From Sinonovacula constricta (Eukaryota > Mollusca > Bivalvia > Cardiida > Solecurtidae): a DNA stretch of 64,000 bases. Position 1 is the stretch's first letter, and each line of letters opens with the position of its first letter. Where the stretch lies: positions 5,724,685 to 5,788,684 of the forward strand of contig CM017568.1 in the NCBI GenBank assembly GCA_007844125.1, read 5' to 3'. Positions 35,950 to 47,950 of this stretch are shown piece after piece. Both the position numbers and the translations under genes were made by a program. The notes beneath the pieces were generated by a model. The model did no database searches. It worked only from the letters and a program-made list of their open reading frames with translations, and was not told the DNA's origin.

Positions 35950-36536
35950 ACAGAGAAAATGAGTTATTTCCCTTTACTTAAAACATGTACAATAACAACA
36001 ACTACCTGTATGCACCCACTAAATCTTATGACATCACACATCCAGGAACTTGTTTGACAGTGTATTTATTGACTGTGTTTCTATACTATCTATGGAAAAT
36101 GTTTATTTTGGGATATGTTACAAAAGCACTATGTTGGTTTGTTCAAAGATGGATTTGACATCACATTTTTACCAAAGCAATTGTTAAAAATTATAAGGAA
36201 AAGACAAAACTGTTCAGATATACCAACATATTTTCTGCACCCAGTCTAACGCTCTTTCACGTTTACTGGCTTGCATAATTATATATTTTGTATATTTGCA
36301 AGTATGATGACATTTTAATACGGTTATATTATTGATAGATAGAAAAATACAGTTTAGTCATGCCTTTGTATCTATCTTACATATCTTTTTCTAATCAAAA
36401 TATGTCATGCATTGCTATTTCATTAAAAAACAAACAAACTCGAGTATATGTCTTAAATCTTTATTTGACATATGCTGAGTGAAGTATTTGGCATTTTAAG
36501 TGTCTTGTCATAATTTATAAGAGTTTATAAGAGACA

Positions 36537-36978
36537 GTTGATATTATAAGAGTTATCTCCAATTAGTTATTGGGGGATTTTGCTCTGTCACTTAGACAAT
36601 TGATATTATAAGAGTTATCTCCCATTAATTATTGGGGATTTTGCTTTGTCACTTAGACAATTGATATTATAAGAGTTATCTCCCATTAATTATTGGGGGA
36701 TTTTGCTCTGACACTTAGACAATTGATATTATAATAGTTATCTCCCATTAATTATTGGGGGATTTTGCTCTGTCACTTAGACAATTGATATTATAAGAGT
36801 TATCTTCCATTAATTATTGGGGGATTTTGCTCTGACACTTAGACAATTGATATTATAAGAGTTATCTCCCATTAATTATTGGGGGATTTTGCTCTGTCAC
36901 TTAGACAATTGATATTATAAGAGTTATCTCCCATTAATTATTGGGGGATTTTGCTCTGTCACTTAGACAATTGATATT
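36537..36978. repeat. 62-bp tandem repeat, about seven units
   Basis: Each unit has AAGAGTTATCTCCCATTAAT, TATTGGGGGATTTTGCTCTG and ACACTTAGACAATTGATATT or close variants. CCCATTAATTATTGGG within the unit is nearly palindromic. Confidence 0.95.
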
Positions 36979-37382
36979 ATGCTAATAATTGATAAGTAAA
37001 GTGAAGATTGTACTGTTCTTGCTCTATAAATACACACTACCTAAAGTTAGCCTTTAAAATTGGTCTACAACATTTCATAATAAAACACAACACCATTTAG
37101 CATGTTAAAGTACATCTTACTTTGGCATAACAATGTTTGAGATTTACATTTCATTTTAACTTTTTGTTTAATAAGTAATTTAATGCTTATGTCTCTGATA
37201 ATGTTTAAAATGAGGGTTAGTAACAAAAAAGTGGCCGGCCAATTTGTACTCTTTTTGCAATGTTGAGATTATATTGACAGAACATGCCATACAGTATAAT
37301 TCTATAAGTCTTGTAGCTCTCTTTGTTAAGATTTATTTTATCTGGATTTGATTATTTGTTGATTGCATAATTCAAGTTTCAG

Positions 37383-37412
37383 TTTCCATCACCTGAAGCT
37401 GTGGGCAAGACA
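37383..37412 (+). CDS. Possible 30-nt micro-exon of the ANKS1-like gene
   Basis: AAGTTTCAG ends at 37382 and ACA|GTGAGTG provides a strong donor. The 30 bases are phase 0 to 0 and encode FPSPEAVGKT, in keeping with the Ser/Pro-rich linker. The exon before (ending 25238) also leaves phase 0, but the next exon at 44310 needs phase 2 entry, so at least one more exon would still be missing. It could be chance. Confidence 0.3.
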
Positions 37413-38500
37413 GTGAGTGATCCATTTGTCTCCTATCAAACTTACCCCACCCACTTGTGTGCCAAAGTTAACAGACTGGTTTACAAACCAAGTCTAATTA
37501 GATAGCTTCAATATTGCACTTTTTAATAACATTTCTAGTTTATAAAATGTCTCCTGCTAGTTTAATACTAAACCTGCTAGAAATAGGGAAACTGTTGTAT
37601 TTACATTGATACAACATTACACAGAGGTCGAGTTGTTAGTCATCAACTTGTAACTCCACAATCCCTCACAACAAGAGTTCAAGGTCTAGTCAGCGTAAGA
37701 GCTTCCATGTTGGAAGGTCTTTCAGATAATGTGTCCTCAGCCAGTAATTAGATGAATGATGCTAACATGACCATAATTGTGTCAATGCAATGTAACAAAG
37801 ACAAGTAAACAATATAACATTTTTTTTCACATTATGTTAGTTCATAATACTTTACTTTCCTAGAATTAATAAGGAAGTCACATGTTTTGCAGATCATACA
37901 GTTGTTTAAAAAAGTTTAAGAATGGCTATTTCTTAGAAAATAGTCCTTCCTATTTGTGTGTTTGTGTGTGTCTGCATAATTAAAAGCGTTGCTGCACTTT
38001 CATTAATTTTTAGCCATTTTTATCTCAACAATACAATATATCTCCTAACTGCCTATGCAGTAATCCATTTTAGGTGTATATATCAGACATACTTTTATAC
38101 AATATGCTGATTGGCTTGAAAGAGATGTGATGATTTAAATAAATGTATAATGAAGATTGTATGGTTCTAGGTGTCATGTACCTACGCAAACCAAAGCTGT
38201 GACCAAGATGCTTTATCATTTATAATTCTGACAAAAACATGCTCATGCAGCAACAAGCAGGCACTTCAACAAGAGGACAAAATATATAAAAGAAAAAGGG
38301 TACAGGTTATGATTACGATTGATTAAGATTCATTTTAAGTTAATTTATTGTGATCAATAGTTGTCTATTAAACTTCAGCATGTGAACTTAATGTTCAAAG
38401 AGTAAAATAAACATGTTTGTACACTATTTATACTTAGATTAGAGCAGCTAGGTTTAAGGATGTAAAATAATGTAACACAATCCCTAGTTCCTGCTTTGAT
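37413..38500 (+). other. Intronic stretch with a SINE
   Basis: Apart from the SINE at 37622 I see only AT-rich unique sequence. Confidence 0.55.
37622..37805 (+). mobile_element. tRNA-derived SINE, family B, diverged
   Basis: AGAGGTCGAGTTGTTAGTCA, then TCAACTTGTAACTCC and AAGAGTTCAAGGTCTAGTC, form the head. TTCCATGTTGGAAGGTCTTT and GACCATAATTGTGTCAATGC with TGTAACAAAGACAA form the body and tail, as in the copies at 21880 and 59020. Confidence 0.65.
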
Positions 38501-38504
38501 ATAC

Positions 38505-38955
38505 ATGTAGCCTATAAACCTGTTTGGTAGTCAGGCAGCCTTTTAGTCTGGTCATGGTAAGTCAGGCAGCCTATAATTATTAATTTTGATATTTATGCAG
38601 CCTGTAAAGTTTGACTGATAAGCCATGCAGCCTATAAGTCTGGTTTTGATAAGTCAGGCAGCCTACAATTCTTCTTTTTGATATTCATGCAGCCTATAAG
38701 TTTTGGCTTTGATAAGCCATCCAGCCTATAAATCTGTTTTTTGACGAGTCATGCACTGTATGAGTCTGGTTTTATATATTTGTGCAGGCCTATAATTTCT
38801 TCTTTTTGATATTCATGCAGCCTGTAAGTTTTGACTTTGATAAGCCATGCTTACCATGCATATATTTTTTTTTTCTTTTATAAATCATGCAGCCTGTAAT
38901 TCCTGTTTGATATACATGCAACCTTTAATTCCTGTTTGATGTACATGCAGCCTAA
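38505..38955. repeat. Degenerate repeat around CATGCAGCCTATAA
   Basis: CATGCAGCCT or GTCAGGCAGCCTATAA recurs about twelve times at uneven spacing of 25-60 bases, separated by TCTGGTTTTGATAAG or TTCTTTTTGATATT stretches. It is a decayed minisatellite. Confidence 0.8.
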
Positions 38956-39501
38956 AATCTTCCCCCTTTCCTCATCTTGTAAATATATATTGGTAACTGT
39001 TCAGTGTTAACTGTTTAGACAGCATGTAGCCAAATTGTGTTAGAAAAACATGTTTCTGGAATTGTTTAGAAAGATGTCATTTACTTCATACAACAGTGTT
39101 GTTAAATTTCTCATAACATTTATATTATTACATTTCACTTCTTTATTACTTTAGTTGGCAAACCCAGTTCTTTTTATAAAAAGCTTGTTACTTTCAACTT
39201 TATTTTGTTAATACTGTCATAAAAAACAGTGCATTTTTGCATTTAAAAAATCATTTTATTTCATCTTTTATTGTTATCATGGTAACTAAAGCTACATTTG
39301 CTTTATGTTATAACTTACAAGTGTATGGCTGAAAGGCCCCTGCTGGATTCTACTGCATGCTTAGTGTATGTTTTGAAAGTCATATGTGTCTGGTGTTATT
39401 ACAAAGTTTGTAATTATCCATAACACTATTTAAATATGAGGAGAGAATCTTTGGAAAGACATATGAACTTGCTCAGAATTCATTATTAAAGATATGTATT
39501 A
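38956..39501 (+). other. AT-rich intronic stretch, no feature
   Basis: Nothing recognisable was found. Confidence 0.55.
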
Positions 39502-39842
39502 GAGGTGATATCTGACAGTTTGGACCCAAAATATTTTCATTAAAAATCTTAGTAAATCATTGTTATCTAAACAGATCTCATAAAATGCTGTTTATTGATG
39601 TTCTGCAACGGTCAGAAAAGTGAACCATAACACCACACACATTACAAACATGTATTTCCTATCTCAGCCACACTTCATAGTTAGCTATTTTTAAACTAAG
39701 AAAACCATGTGACCACTCATGTGTCAGTTCATCTAAGTCATCCGCTGTGACGTTGATGTCTGTTTTTAGCAGGAATCCCAATTGTTCTTATTTACAGATA
39801 TTGTTACATATATAAGATGTAGGCGAACTGTCGGATACCACC
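39502..39842 (-). mobile_element. MITE family F, copy in reverse orientation
   Basis: On the - strand it runs from GGTGGTATCCGACAGTTCGC to CCAAACTGTCAGATATCACC, so the ends are inverted repeats (GTATCCGACAGTT against AACTGTCAGATA). Internal sequence such as GTGACC...TGGTTTTCTTAGTTTAA and AGTGTGGCTGAGATAGGAAA matches the + strand copies at 56052 and 59226. There is no ORF. Confidence 0.75.
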
Positions 39843-40075
39843 ATACACATGAACTCTCCCACTTTGGGAGGGAGACTCCCACTTTCGGAGGGAGACTCCC
39901 ACTTTTAAGGTTCAAAATTACCTGAAAATGAGGGGTGTTTTACACATTTTCAGAAATCTCCCTTTTTGGAAACAGATAACTTTCTTCTTTGTTTCATTGA
40001 AAATAACAAATCTCCCACTTTGCAAGAGAAAATCTCCCACTTTGGCCTCAGAAAAAGTTCACATGTATGGACCAC
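39843..40075. repeat. Inverted-repeat-bounded segment with CTCCCACTTT motifs
   Basis: CATACACATGAACTCTCCCA at the left and AAAAGTTCACATGTATGG at the right are imperfect inverted repeats. CTCCCACTTT occurs five times inside. It directly abuts the MITE copy at 39502-39842 and may be a second small element or a compound insertion. Confidence 0.45.
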
Positions 40076-41252
40076 CTTTAACAGGGAAATACATTCACAG
40101 TGATTAACTCACGCAATATCACTTCCTACTGTCTGAAGACAATCTTGTATTGTTATTAAACCATTGTTATAATACTTTAAAACATCACATATCTTACCAT
40201 TGTCATGGAAATTGTGGCAAATACCTTTATTTTATTATTTAATTGGCTAGGTTTTTATTCCATTGTGAAATTATATTTTAAAAAATGTCTTAGTAATTAT
40301 CATATTTTCAGTTAAATGTGACTTATATGGTTTTATTGAAGTATGCCCTTTATAAGATTGTATACATTATGAAAGCAACATTAGATGAATTTCATCCTCA
40401 GTTACTGGTATACCACTTCAAGTTTAATTTGATCATGTTTAGGCAAACATTGTAGATTCATATCAGCCAGCTTTCACCTGTAATGGTATAGGTCATGAAT
40501 ATTCCAAGTAAGACAGTAATTAGGGGAAATTATACCACTTCAAACTGTCATAAATATGAACAGGAAAATACCTTTACACTTTCAAGCAGGTTAACATGAA
40601 TGTACCTTTAACCTGTTTTGACTGTTCAATGTATATGAGACAAAATTTCCTGTCTTGATTTGCTTCAATGCATTTTCTTGGGGTGGTTTTTTTTGTTATA
40701 TGTGTCACTTAGTGTCTAAACATAACCCTTTTTACTTCCTTTAGCCAGGGATGGAGGTAGTTTATGATATTCAGTTATAGATATGGCTAATTTATTGGAG
40801 AGGTTACAATTTGTACGCATGATTTAAAAAATAAAGTAAGTAGAATCTAAAACATTGATTTATGTTATGTTTAGGATATTTATTTTACAGTGGTATTATG
40901 TGATATATTGCATGGTAGGTTGGGTTCATTGCTTAGATATTCTTAATTTTTTATATTGTTCACAAAGGAAATATCTGTGTAATTTCTATAATATCTACAT
41001 GTCCAAATTTAATATGGTACTAAAGAACAAATGCATTTTTTTCTTACCTTTATTTATCTTTTTTTTATTTCAACCAAACTCTGGGTTGGTTTTTCATATA
41101 TTTGGTTTTTAATCAAGCATTTGTTTAATTAATGTTTCTTTAAGCTATTATTTTTAATTTCTTTATTCTTGAATATTCTGTATACACAACTTTTTTCAAC
41201 TGTTTTCATCTCATGTTTATTTTTAAATTAATTTTGGCATATAGCAGTCCCA
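40076..41252 (+). other. AT-rich intronic stretch, no feature
   Basis: No exon or repeat was recognised. The 85-codon ORF at 40855 is Phe/Ile/Tyr-rich, as expected of AT-rich DNA. Confidence 0.55.
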
Positions 41253-43546
41253 TTATCTGTCTATCTTTGTGTATGCCTCTCCATCCATCCCACACACTAT
41301 CTGTCTGTGTGTATGTCTCTCCATCCATCCCACGCACTATCTGTCTGTGTGTATGTCTCTCCATCCATCCCACGCACTATCTGTCTGTGTGTAAGCCTCT
41401 CCATCCATCCCACGCACTATCTGTCTGTGTGTAAGCCTCTCCATCCATCCCACGCACTATCTGTCTGTGTGTAAGCCTCTCCATCCATCCCACGCACTAT
41501 CTGTCTGTGTGTATGTCTGCGTGTATGTCTCTCCAGGCTTCACACACACTTTCTGTCTGTGTATGTCTCTTCATCCATTCCACAAACTATCTGTCTGTGT
41601 GTATGTCTCTTCATCCATTCCACGCACTATCTGTCTGTGTGTATGTCTCTTCATCCATTCCACATACTATCTGTCTGTGTGTATGTCTCTCAAGCCTTCC
41701 CACATACTATCTGTCTGTGTGTATGTCTCTCAAGCCTTCCCACGCACTATCTGTCTGTGTGTATGTCTCTTCATCCATTCCACATACTATCTGTCTGTGT
41801 GTATGTCTCTCAAGCCTTCCCACGCACTATCTGTCTGTGTGTATGTCTCTTCATCCATTCCACATACTATCTGTCTGTGTGTATGTCTCTCAAGCCTTCC
41901 CACGCACTATCTGTCTGTGTGTATGTCTCTCAAGCCTTCCATTACACGCTCTGTGTGTATGTCTCTCCATCCATCCCACGCACTATCTGTCTGTGTGTAT
42001 GTCTCTCAAGCCTTCCCACGCACTATCTGTCTGTGTGTATGTCTCTCAAGCCTTCCCACACACTATCTGTCTGTGTGTATGTCTCTCAAGCCTTCCCACA
42101 CACTATCTGTCTGTGTGTATGTCTCTCAAGCCTTCCCTCACACTCTCTGTGTGTATGTCTCTCCATCCATCCCACGCACTATCTGTCAGTGTGTATGTCT
42201 CTCAAGCCTTCCCACGCACTATCTGTCTGTGTGTATGTCTCTCAAGCCTTCCCACGCACTATCTGTCTGTGTGTATGTCTCTCAAGCCTTCCCTCACACT
42301 CTCTGTGTGTATGTCTCTCCATCCATCCCACGCACTATCTGTCTGTGTGTATGTCTCTCAAGCCTTCCCACGCACTATCTGTCTGTGTGTATGTCTCTCA
42401 AGCCTTCCCACACACTATCTGTCTGTGTGTATGTCTTTCAAGCCTTCCCACACACTATCTGTCTGTGTGTATGTCTCTCAAGCCTTCCCACGCACTATCT
42501 GTCTGTGTGTATGTCTCTCAAGCCTTCCCTCACACTCTCTGTGTGTATGTCTCTCCATCCATCCAACACACTATCTCTCTGTGTGTATGTCTCTCAAGCC
42601 TTCCCACGCACTATCTGTCTGTGTGTATGTCTCTCAAGCCTTCCCTCACACTCTCTGTGTGTATGTCTCTCCATCCATCCCACGCACTATCTGTCTGTGT
42701 GTATGTCTCTCCATCCATCCCACGCACTATCTGTCTGTGTGTATGTCTCTCAAGCCTTCCCACACACTATCTGTCTGTGTGTATGTCTCTCAAGCCTTCC
42801 CACGCACTATCTGTCTGTGTGTATGTCTCTCAAGCCTTCCCACGCACTATCTGTCTGTGTATGTCTCTCAAGCTTTCCCTCACACTCTCTGTGTGTATGT
42901 CTCTCCATCCATCCCACGCACTATCTGTCTGTATGCCTCTCCATCCATCCCACATACTATCTGTCTGTGTGTATGTCTCTCGAGCCTTCCCACACACTAT
43001 CTGTCTATGTGTATGTCTCTCGAGCCTTCCCACACACTATCTGTCTATGTGTATGTCTCTCGAGCCATCCCACACACTATCTGTCTGTGTGTATGACTCT
43101 TCATCCATTCCAAACACTATCTGTCCTTCTTGTGCATGTCTATCTATCCTATACACTATCTATCAATCTTGTGTATGTCTATCTACCCCACACACTATAT
43201 GTCTATCTTGTGTATGTCTATCCATCCCATACACTGTCTGCATCTCTTCATTCACCCCACATACTATCTGTCTATCTTGTGTATGTCTATTCATCCAACA
43301 CAATATCTGTCTGTGTGTATTTCTCTCCATCCACCATACACACTGTGTGTATGTCTCTTCATCCATCACACACAATATCTGTCTGTGTGTATGTCTCTCC
43401 ATCCATCCCACACACTTTCTGTCTGTGTGTATGTCTCTCCATCCATCCCACATACTATCTGTCTGTGTGTATGTCTCTCCATCCATCCCACACACTATCT
43501 GTGTGTATGTCTCTCCATCCACCATGCACACTGTCTGTGTGTAAGT
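41253..43546. repeat. 40-bp satellite array, about 57 units
   Basis: The unit is CTATCTGTCTGTGTGTATGT plus CTCTCCATCCATCCCACGCA, with main variants TTCATCCATTCC and CAAGCCTTCC in the second half. A shortened unit with CACACTCTCTGTGTGTATGT recurs at about 41945, 42140, 42298, 42535, 42650 and 42885. The strand is almost purely C and T plus GT steps. Because 40 is not a multiple of three, all three + frames stay open with the same 40-residue period; this is not coding evidence. The right third (43100-43546) is more diverged. Confidence 0.97.
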
Positions 43547-44309
43547 CTTTGGGGGACATAAGTCAATTCCATTGACATTTCTTGCTCACTTTTAAGACGC
43601 CATATTAAAAGTGTTAACAACTCAGAATCAACCTTTTTCTTAGACCTGTTATTGTTTAAAACAATACTGATGTATCATTTTTTTTTGTCAGAAGACTATT
43701 GATACATACTTAAAAAATTTGATTTTTTTTATGAAATATCAAAGCTGTTACAAAATTACTAATATTCTTATATAGTTAAATATTTAGTTTCTTGCTAAGG
43801 TTTTCTTTTAAGTTTTAAGTAATTTAGTTAATTATTGTATGGCCATTAAAGCTACGAGGTGAAGTACAGTGTATATTTATGTGTATTATGTATGGCAATA
43901 ATAAAAACTTTTTGCTGAAGTATGATTAGGGATAGCTTACTGTAAATCTGTTAAAATGACCATTTCTGTAAGAACTTGCTATGTGTACATGTATTTGAAT
44001 TTTAACTTGACATGCGTACACTGTCATTTTAACACCTAGATATTCATGTTGAAGACTGATGCAGTAAATGGCATCCCAAAATACTGATATCCTCAATATG
44101 CCAAAATATTATTGACAGCCCTACCAGGTCTAAATAGCTGAACTTAGTGTATGCCATTGTTATCCACACACCTGTAATGTCATCATCATTAATGTCCTTA
44201 TGATGTATGCAGTATAAATATGCAAACAGTTACATATATTGAAGTCAGATCATATACAGTACATGTACATACAAATACATGATATTTGCTAATTTCTTTT
44301 TATTTGCAG
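43547..44309 (+). other. Last part of the intron before exon i
   Basis: It is AT-rich, ending in a clear polypyrimidine tract and TTTTTATTTGCAG at 44297-44309. No other feature was found. Confidence 0.65.
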
Positions 44310-44902
44310 GACTTCCAAGCGAAAGTCTCGTGATATGACCACATTGACTGATGAAATTCTAGACAGTTTAGAATCCCATACACAGCCTACAAGAGTTGAG
44401 GAGCCTATTCCACAATTTACTGCCGGCTCTAAGCTTGTTCATACCATTACTGAAGTAAATGAGGACGAAACGAAAGAATCACATCTATGAACTAACTCAG
44501 TCTGGTAGTGAAATTTCTGATACAGTTCTTACAAAAGGAGATTTTGAGGAAAAAAAGCCTAAGCCCTCCGAAATGTTCAAAGATAACACCTAAAAAACAT
44601 CTTGCTGCTTCAAAAGTGGGTGGGGAAAGAAGTAATGAAAAACCTGTGATAAAGCCTAAAAGTTTTAGGTAGTAACAGTGAAAACAAAGGTGTACCAAAG
44701 TCTTCCACTATTCCAAGCAGCTCTGTGATCAAGAATCAAAGTGGTTCCATCCAAGAAGAGACAACAGCAGAGAAAATGACTAGAAGTGCAGGCAACCAGT
44801 CTAAAGCAGGAAGTGGCAGTTGCAGATCACCAGAAGGGGCTGATTCACCAGTGATGCTGCGTAAGAAAAGTAGTCCTGACCCTGATATGGATATGTTTAA
44901 AG
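44310..44902 (+). CDS. ANKS1-like exon i, with three frame shifts
   Basis: The acceptor TTTATTTGCAG and the donor AAAG|GTAAGT are strong. The reading enters with one base completing a codon and runs TSKRKSRDMTTLTDEILDSL onward to TITEVNEDETKESH. It then needs three one-base shifts, all in the same direction: near 44485 (to YELTQSGSEISDTVL), in the A run at 44550-44556 (to SPPKCSKITPKKHLAASK), and in the T run at 44663-44666 (to VLGSNSENKGVPKSS). Each is an extra base, and after three the original frame returns and stays open through DSPVMLRKKSSPDPDMDMFK to the donor. The content (Ser/Lys-rich, disordered) fits the linker. Two of the shifts are in homopolymers, so sequencing or assembly error is the first explanation; a decaying or non-functional allele is the alternative. 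As written it would stop at 44488. Confidence 0.75.
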
Positions 44903-47642
44903 GTAAGTGTTTCAAAGCATGGCTAATTAATATTTATGGGTATTGCTTATTTAACTTTGTATAAAAAATAAACAATGAGGTACATTGGTGAAATGGAAAT
45001 TGTCTCCCTTGTTAGTTAATAGTCCGAGTTATTCCAAACAGTAGGTAGGTCCTTGTAGTTGAAATTCTTTGACTTTATTGCCTGTTACTTTTGTAGATAT
45101 TGCAATAACAAACAGTGAATTTCTTACTTTTGCATAAATATAAGCTTAAAATTAATTAAAATACTTAAAGAGATATGTTATTTAGGAAAGAAAATGGACA
45201 TGTTTATTGATGATGATTAACCTGGGTATCATAAGAAAGGCAGAAAAGTCAACATACACTCCAAAGAGCACAAGCATAAAAACCGAGTAAAACAAATGAA
45301 AGGAGCCTACTTGCATTTGGGCATTATTCAGGGGAGACAATTCATTAATGTCTCTCATTGCTTTTGTACAGACTTTGTATGCAGTGCTACGTTTATGTGA
45401 AAATGCTTCCAATAACAATTGCTAATCTTAGCTTTAACTTGTGTGAAATTTGCAATGTATTTATAAAAAGAAAATTTAATATAGTGATTTTTGTTAAAGA
45501 TTTAAGTGGTCTTAAAATGTACATAATTATATGATTGTTTCATACAGTTTTTCAATTCTAATTGATCATATTTGTTAATCTAATTTTCTGGTTCTCTCGT
45601 GAATGTACTTTTGAACATATAATAAAACTACTTTTTTTGATAGTCATAATAAAACAAGACCTATACACACATACATGTATGGGTCTTTGTTTAAATTTCA
45701 AATATGATAGTTGACAAGCAGTTACAATGACAATATTCTATAACTAAGAGAAATCGACATTGAAAATGGTTTCAAAAGAAATAATAACATGTGTCTCTAC
45801 GATGTTTATCATAATCACTTTATTTGTACATGATGCTTTTTTGTGTTAGTTCTTGTGTTGTTTTTAAGCAATTTAATAAAAAAAATAACAATATCATTTC
45901 TGATTAAATTGCGAAAAATAATGGTTCATTCATCAATTAAGGCTTAAGTGGATTGTCTTGTTTACAAGCATTTTCTTAGATTTTTTTTACTCAGTTGTTC
46001 ACTCAATGAACTTAAGATGTATAGTTTTGTGGACTTACAATGGCTCAGATAAAGTCCTTAAATATTGAACAATATAGTAGCTTTACCAATATCTAACGCT
46101 GTAGCGTGCAAGTATAAACAGATTTTCAATTGACAGTTAATAATAATGTATACTTTCCTTTTCCTTGTGGATAATGTAGAATTTGCAATATTGTATTCTA
46201 CCATTATTCTTTGACATCAATTCATTTTTTTTTTGTAAAACGTTGTCAATCATAGATTTCGTCCCAACTAAACAGTCACAAGATGTCTTCTGATTAATGT
46301 GTTTGGCATCCATAAGTACATTTTAGATTGAGCCGAATGTATGAACAACAAAAGATGATATTTTTTCAAAATTATTATTCTGTTAAGGTTGAAAGCTAAA
46401 GTCTTCACCAATGAATAATTTCAAAATCATAATTGAAGTGATATTCAACAAAACATGAAGTATACGGTGTGCAAGCTTACGGCAGGTATAATTCAGGCTT
46501 TGTCTTGTATTTCTCCACCATAGCGTATGTTGTTAATACCCAATAGAATTGTCTGGAAGTGACAAACTGAATGACTACTGACATTTTAGGATGGTTAAGA
46601 ACTATGGTATAAGTTTTAGCTGCAATATAACATATTTCCATTTTATTGTAGTCTGTTACATGATGAAATATTGTAATTTGTGTACAGGCACAAGTAAAAC
46701 TGTTATTGATATATTATTGAACTATTTCAAACATTAATTTGAAAGAAGTAGATTCTATTATACTTTATACAACCAAGCAAGCTTCTACTTTATAAATGGA
46801 TATACGTTTTTATCTAAACAAGAAACTGTCAAGCAAACTTGTAGATATCTGTATACTTTATACCGATCATTGGCTTATTTGGTGTTGTAGAGGTTAAAAT
46901 TTTGCACAAAAAAGCTTTAAAGCACTTGAAAAAAGATTTTATGAATGTTACGTGTAGTTCTAATTGAATGTCAACTGTATCCTCCCAATATATGCACACA
47001 TCTTCTGGCATCTTTATGTTTTTGTTTTCTTTTATTTTTGTGCTGCTACTGCTTAGTTGAGAGAGACGTTAGCTGTAAGTTATACATATCGTTTCTCCAT
47101 GTCTTTTTAAAACCTTCCTATACCCCAGTTAACTTCTAAATTTTCTTCTGAGCACTGCACAAGTTTTTTATTATTTTCCTTCCCTGCCTTTCATTCGTTG
47201 TTGTACCAGTACCCTTGTTGTTCAAGCTGTGTTCTTTAGTTTCCTTGTGGTGAACAGGACACTGAGGGGATGTTTTTTTTTTCTTATCTTAGGTGACAAT
47301 AATTAGTATGGCTCTCCATGTGTGTAAAACAATTTTTTAAAATGGAAATATGTTATTACTTCATTTATTTAACATTTATCTTCCTGACTTGTATTCATTG
47401 TCTATTTTATGTAATTTATTTTGGTTTGATTTCATGATAAAAACCCATTTATTTTCTTTCAAATTGGTTCTTTTAAAAATAATTACAAAAACAAACAACA
47501 TAACATGATAAAAGGTATGGTTAAATGTGGTATCTGATATTAATATGATTATTTACTAGTTAGTTTGGTGGTTGTTTCTTTGTTTTTATCCAACCATGAT
47601 TAAATAACCTTGATCAAGATATTTTTGTCCATTTTCTATTAG
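44903..47642 (+). other. Intron of 2.7 kb, no feature
   Basis: It is AT-rich throughout. I saw no repeat array, SINE or extra exon. ORFs such as 45182-45418 (-) and 46945-47139 (+) have no recognisable content. Confidence 0.6.
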
Positions 47643-47704
47643 ACATCAAAGAGTCAGTTAATAAACTGAAAAAAGTGACTGCAATGATAAACTTGGTAGA
47701 TATA
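47643..47704 (+). CDS. ANKS1-like exon j: short helix-like exon
   Basis: The acceptor is CCATTTTCTATTAG. The first two bases complete GAC with the phase-1 end of exon i, giving DIKESVNKLKKVTAMINL. Two donors are possible: TTG|GTAGAT after 47695 and ATA|GTAAAT after 47704. Both leave phase 0. The peptide is a short amphipathic helix and fits directly after MFK of exon i. A family B SINE begins about 30-40 bp downstream. I do not recognise the segment in the vertebrate proteins. Confidence 0.6.
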
Positions 47705-47735
47705 GTAAATGTATTTTTTATTCTTTTTGTAAAAG

Positions 47736-47950
47736 GTGGTGTTCTTGGCATAGTGGTCGAGTCACCAATTTATAACTCTCCTGACTGCTTAGCCTCTCAT
47801 CAAGTGGTTAGAGTCACATTCAGGGCGACGGACGGTCCTCCAGCTGACTTGCGGTGTGCCTCCAGCAAAAAGCTGGACGTTGCTATAATGATCATAATTG
47901 GTCGCTGCAACGTAAACAAAAAACAAAAAAAACAACAACAACAAATCTTT
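47736..47950 (+). mobile_element. tRNA-derived SINE, family B/D
   Basis: GGTGTTCTTGGCATAGTGGT, CGAGTCACCAATTTATAACT and CCTGACTGCTTAGCC form a head like that of the 65-bp array unit. The body has GGTCCTCCAGCTGACTTGCG. The tail TGCTATAATGATCATAATTG, then GTCGCTGCAACGTAAACAAA, is shared with family A (12622) and ends in an A/AAC-rich tract. Confidence 0.75.

Larger units (their letters stand above)
12933..47704 (+). other. ANKS1-like (Odin-type) gene, partial, supported exon span
   Basis: Exons at 12933, 13703, 18109, 20510, 21297, 22299, 23679 and 25087 join with matching phases into one 739-codon reading frame. Exons at 44310 and 47643 appear to continue it. The ankyrin order and motifs (TALHCAAQYGH, PLDLAAQYGHLDVV, PLHLAAGNGHLEIV, LHQAALHGK) match ANKS1A/ANKS1B (Odin) rather than other ankyrin families. 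Vertebrate members have about six N-terminal ankyrin repeats, a disordered linker, two SAM domains and a PTB domain, and act as cytoplasmic adaptors for EGF/PDGF and Eph receptor signalling. Here the first repeats and the SAM-PTB part lie outside the window or were not found. The linker seems larger than in vertebrates. The family call comes from reading motifs, not from a search. Confidence 0.85.

Noticed and set aside
41253..43575. Overlapping 529- to 702-codon ORFs in all three + frames
   Set aside because: All three frames encode the same periodic Ser/Val/Cys/Leu string because the 40-bp unit lacks stops in any frame. This is a satellite, not a cysteine-rich secreted protein.
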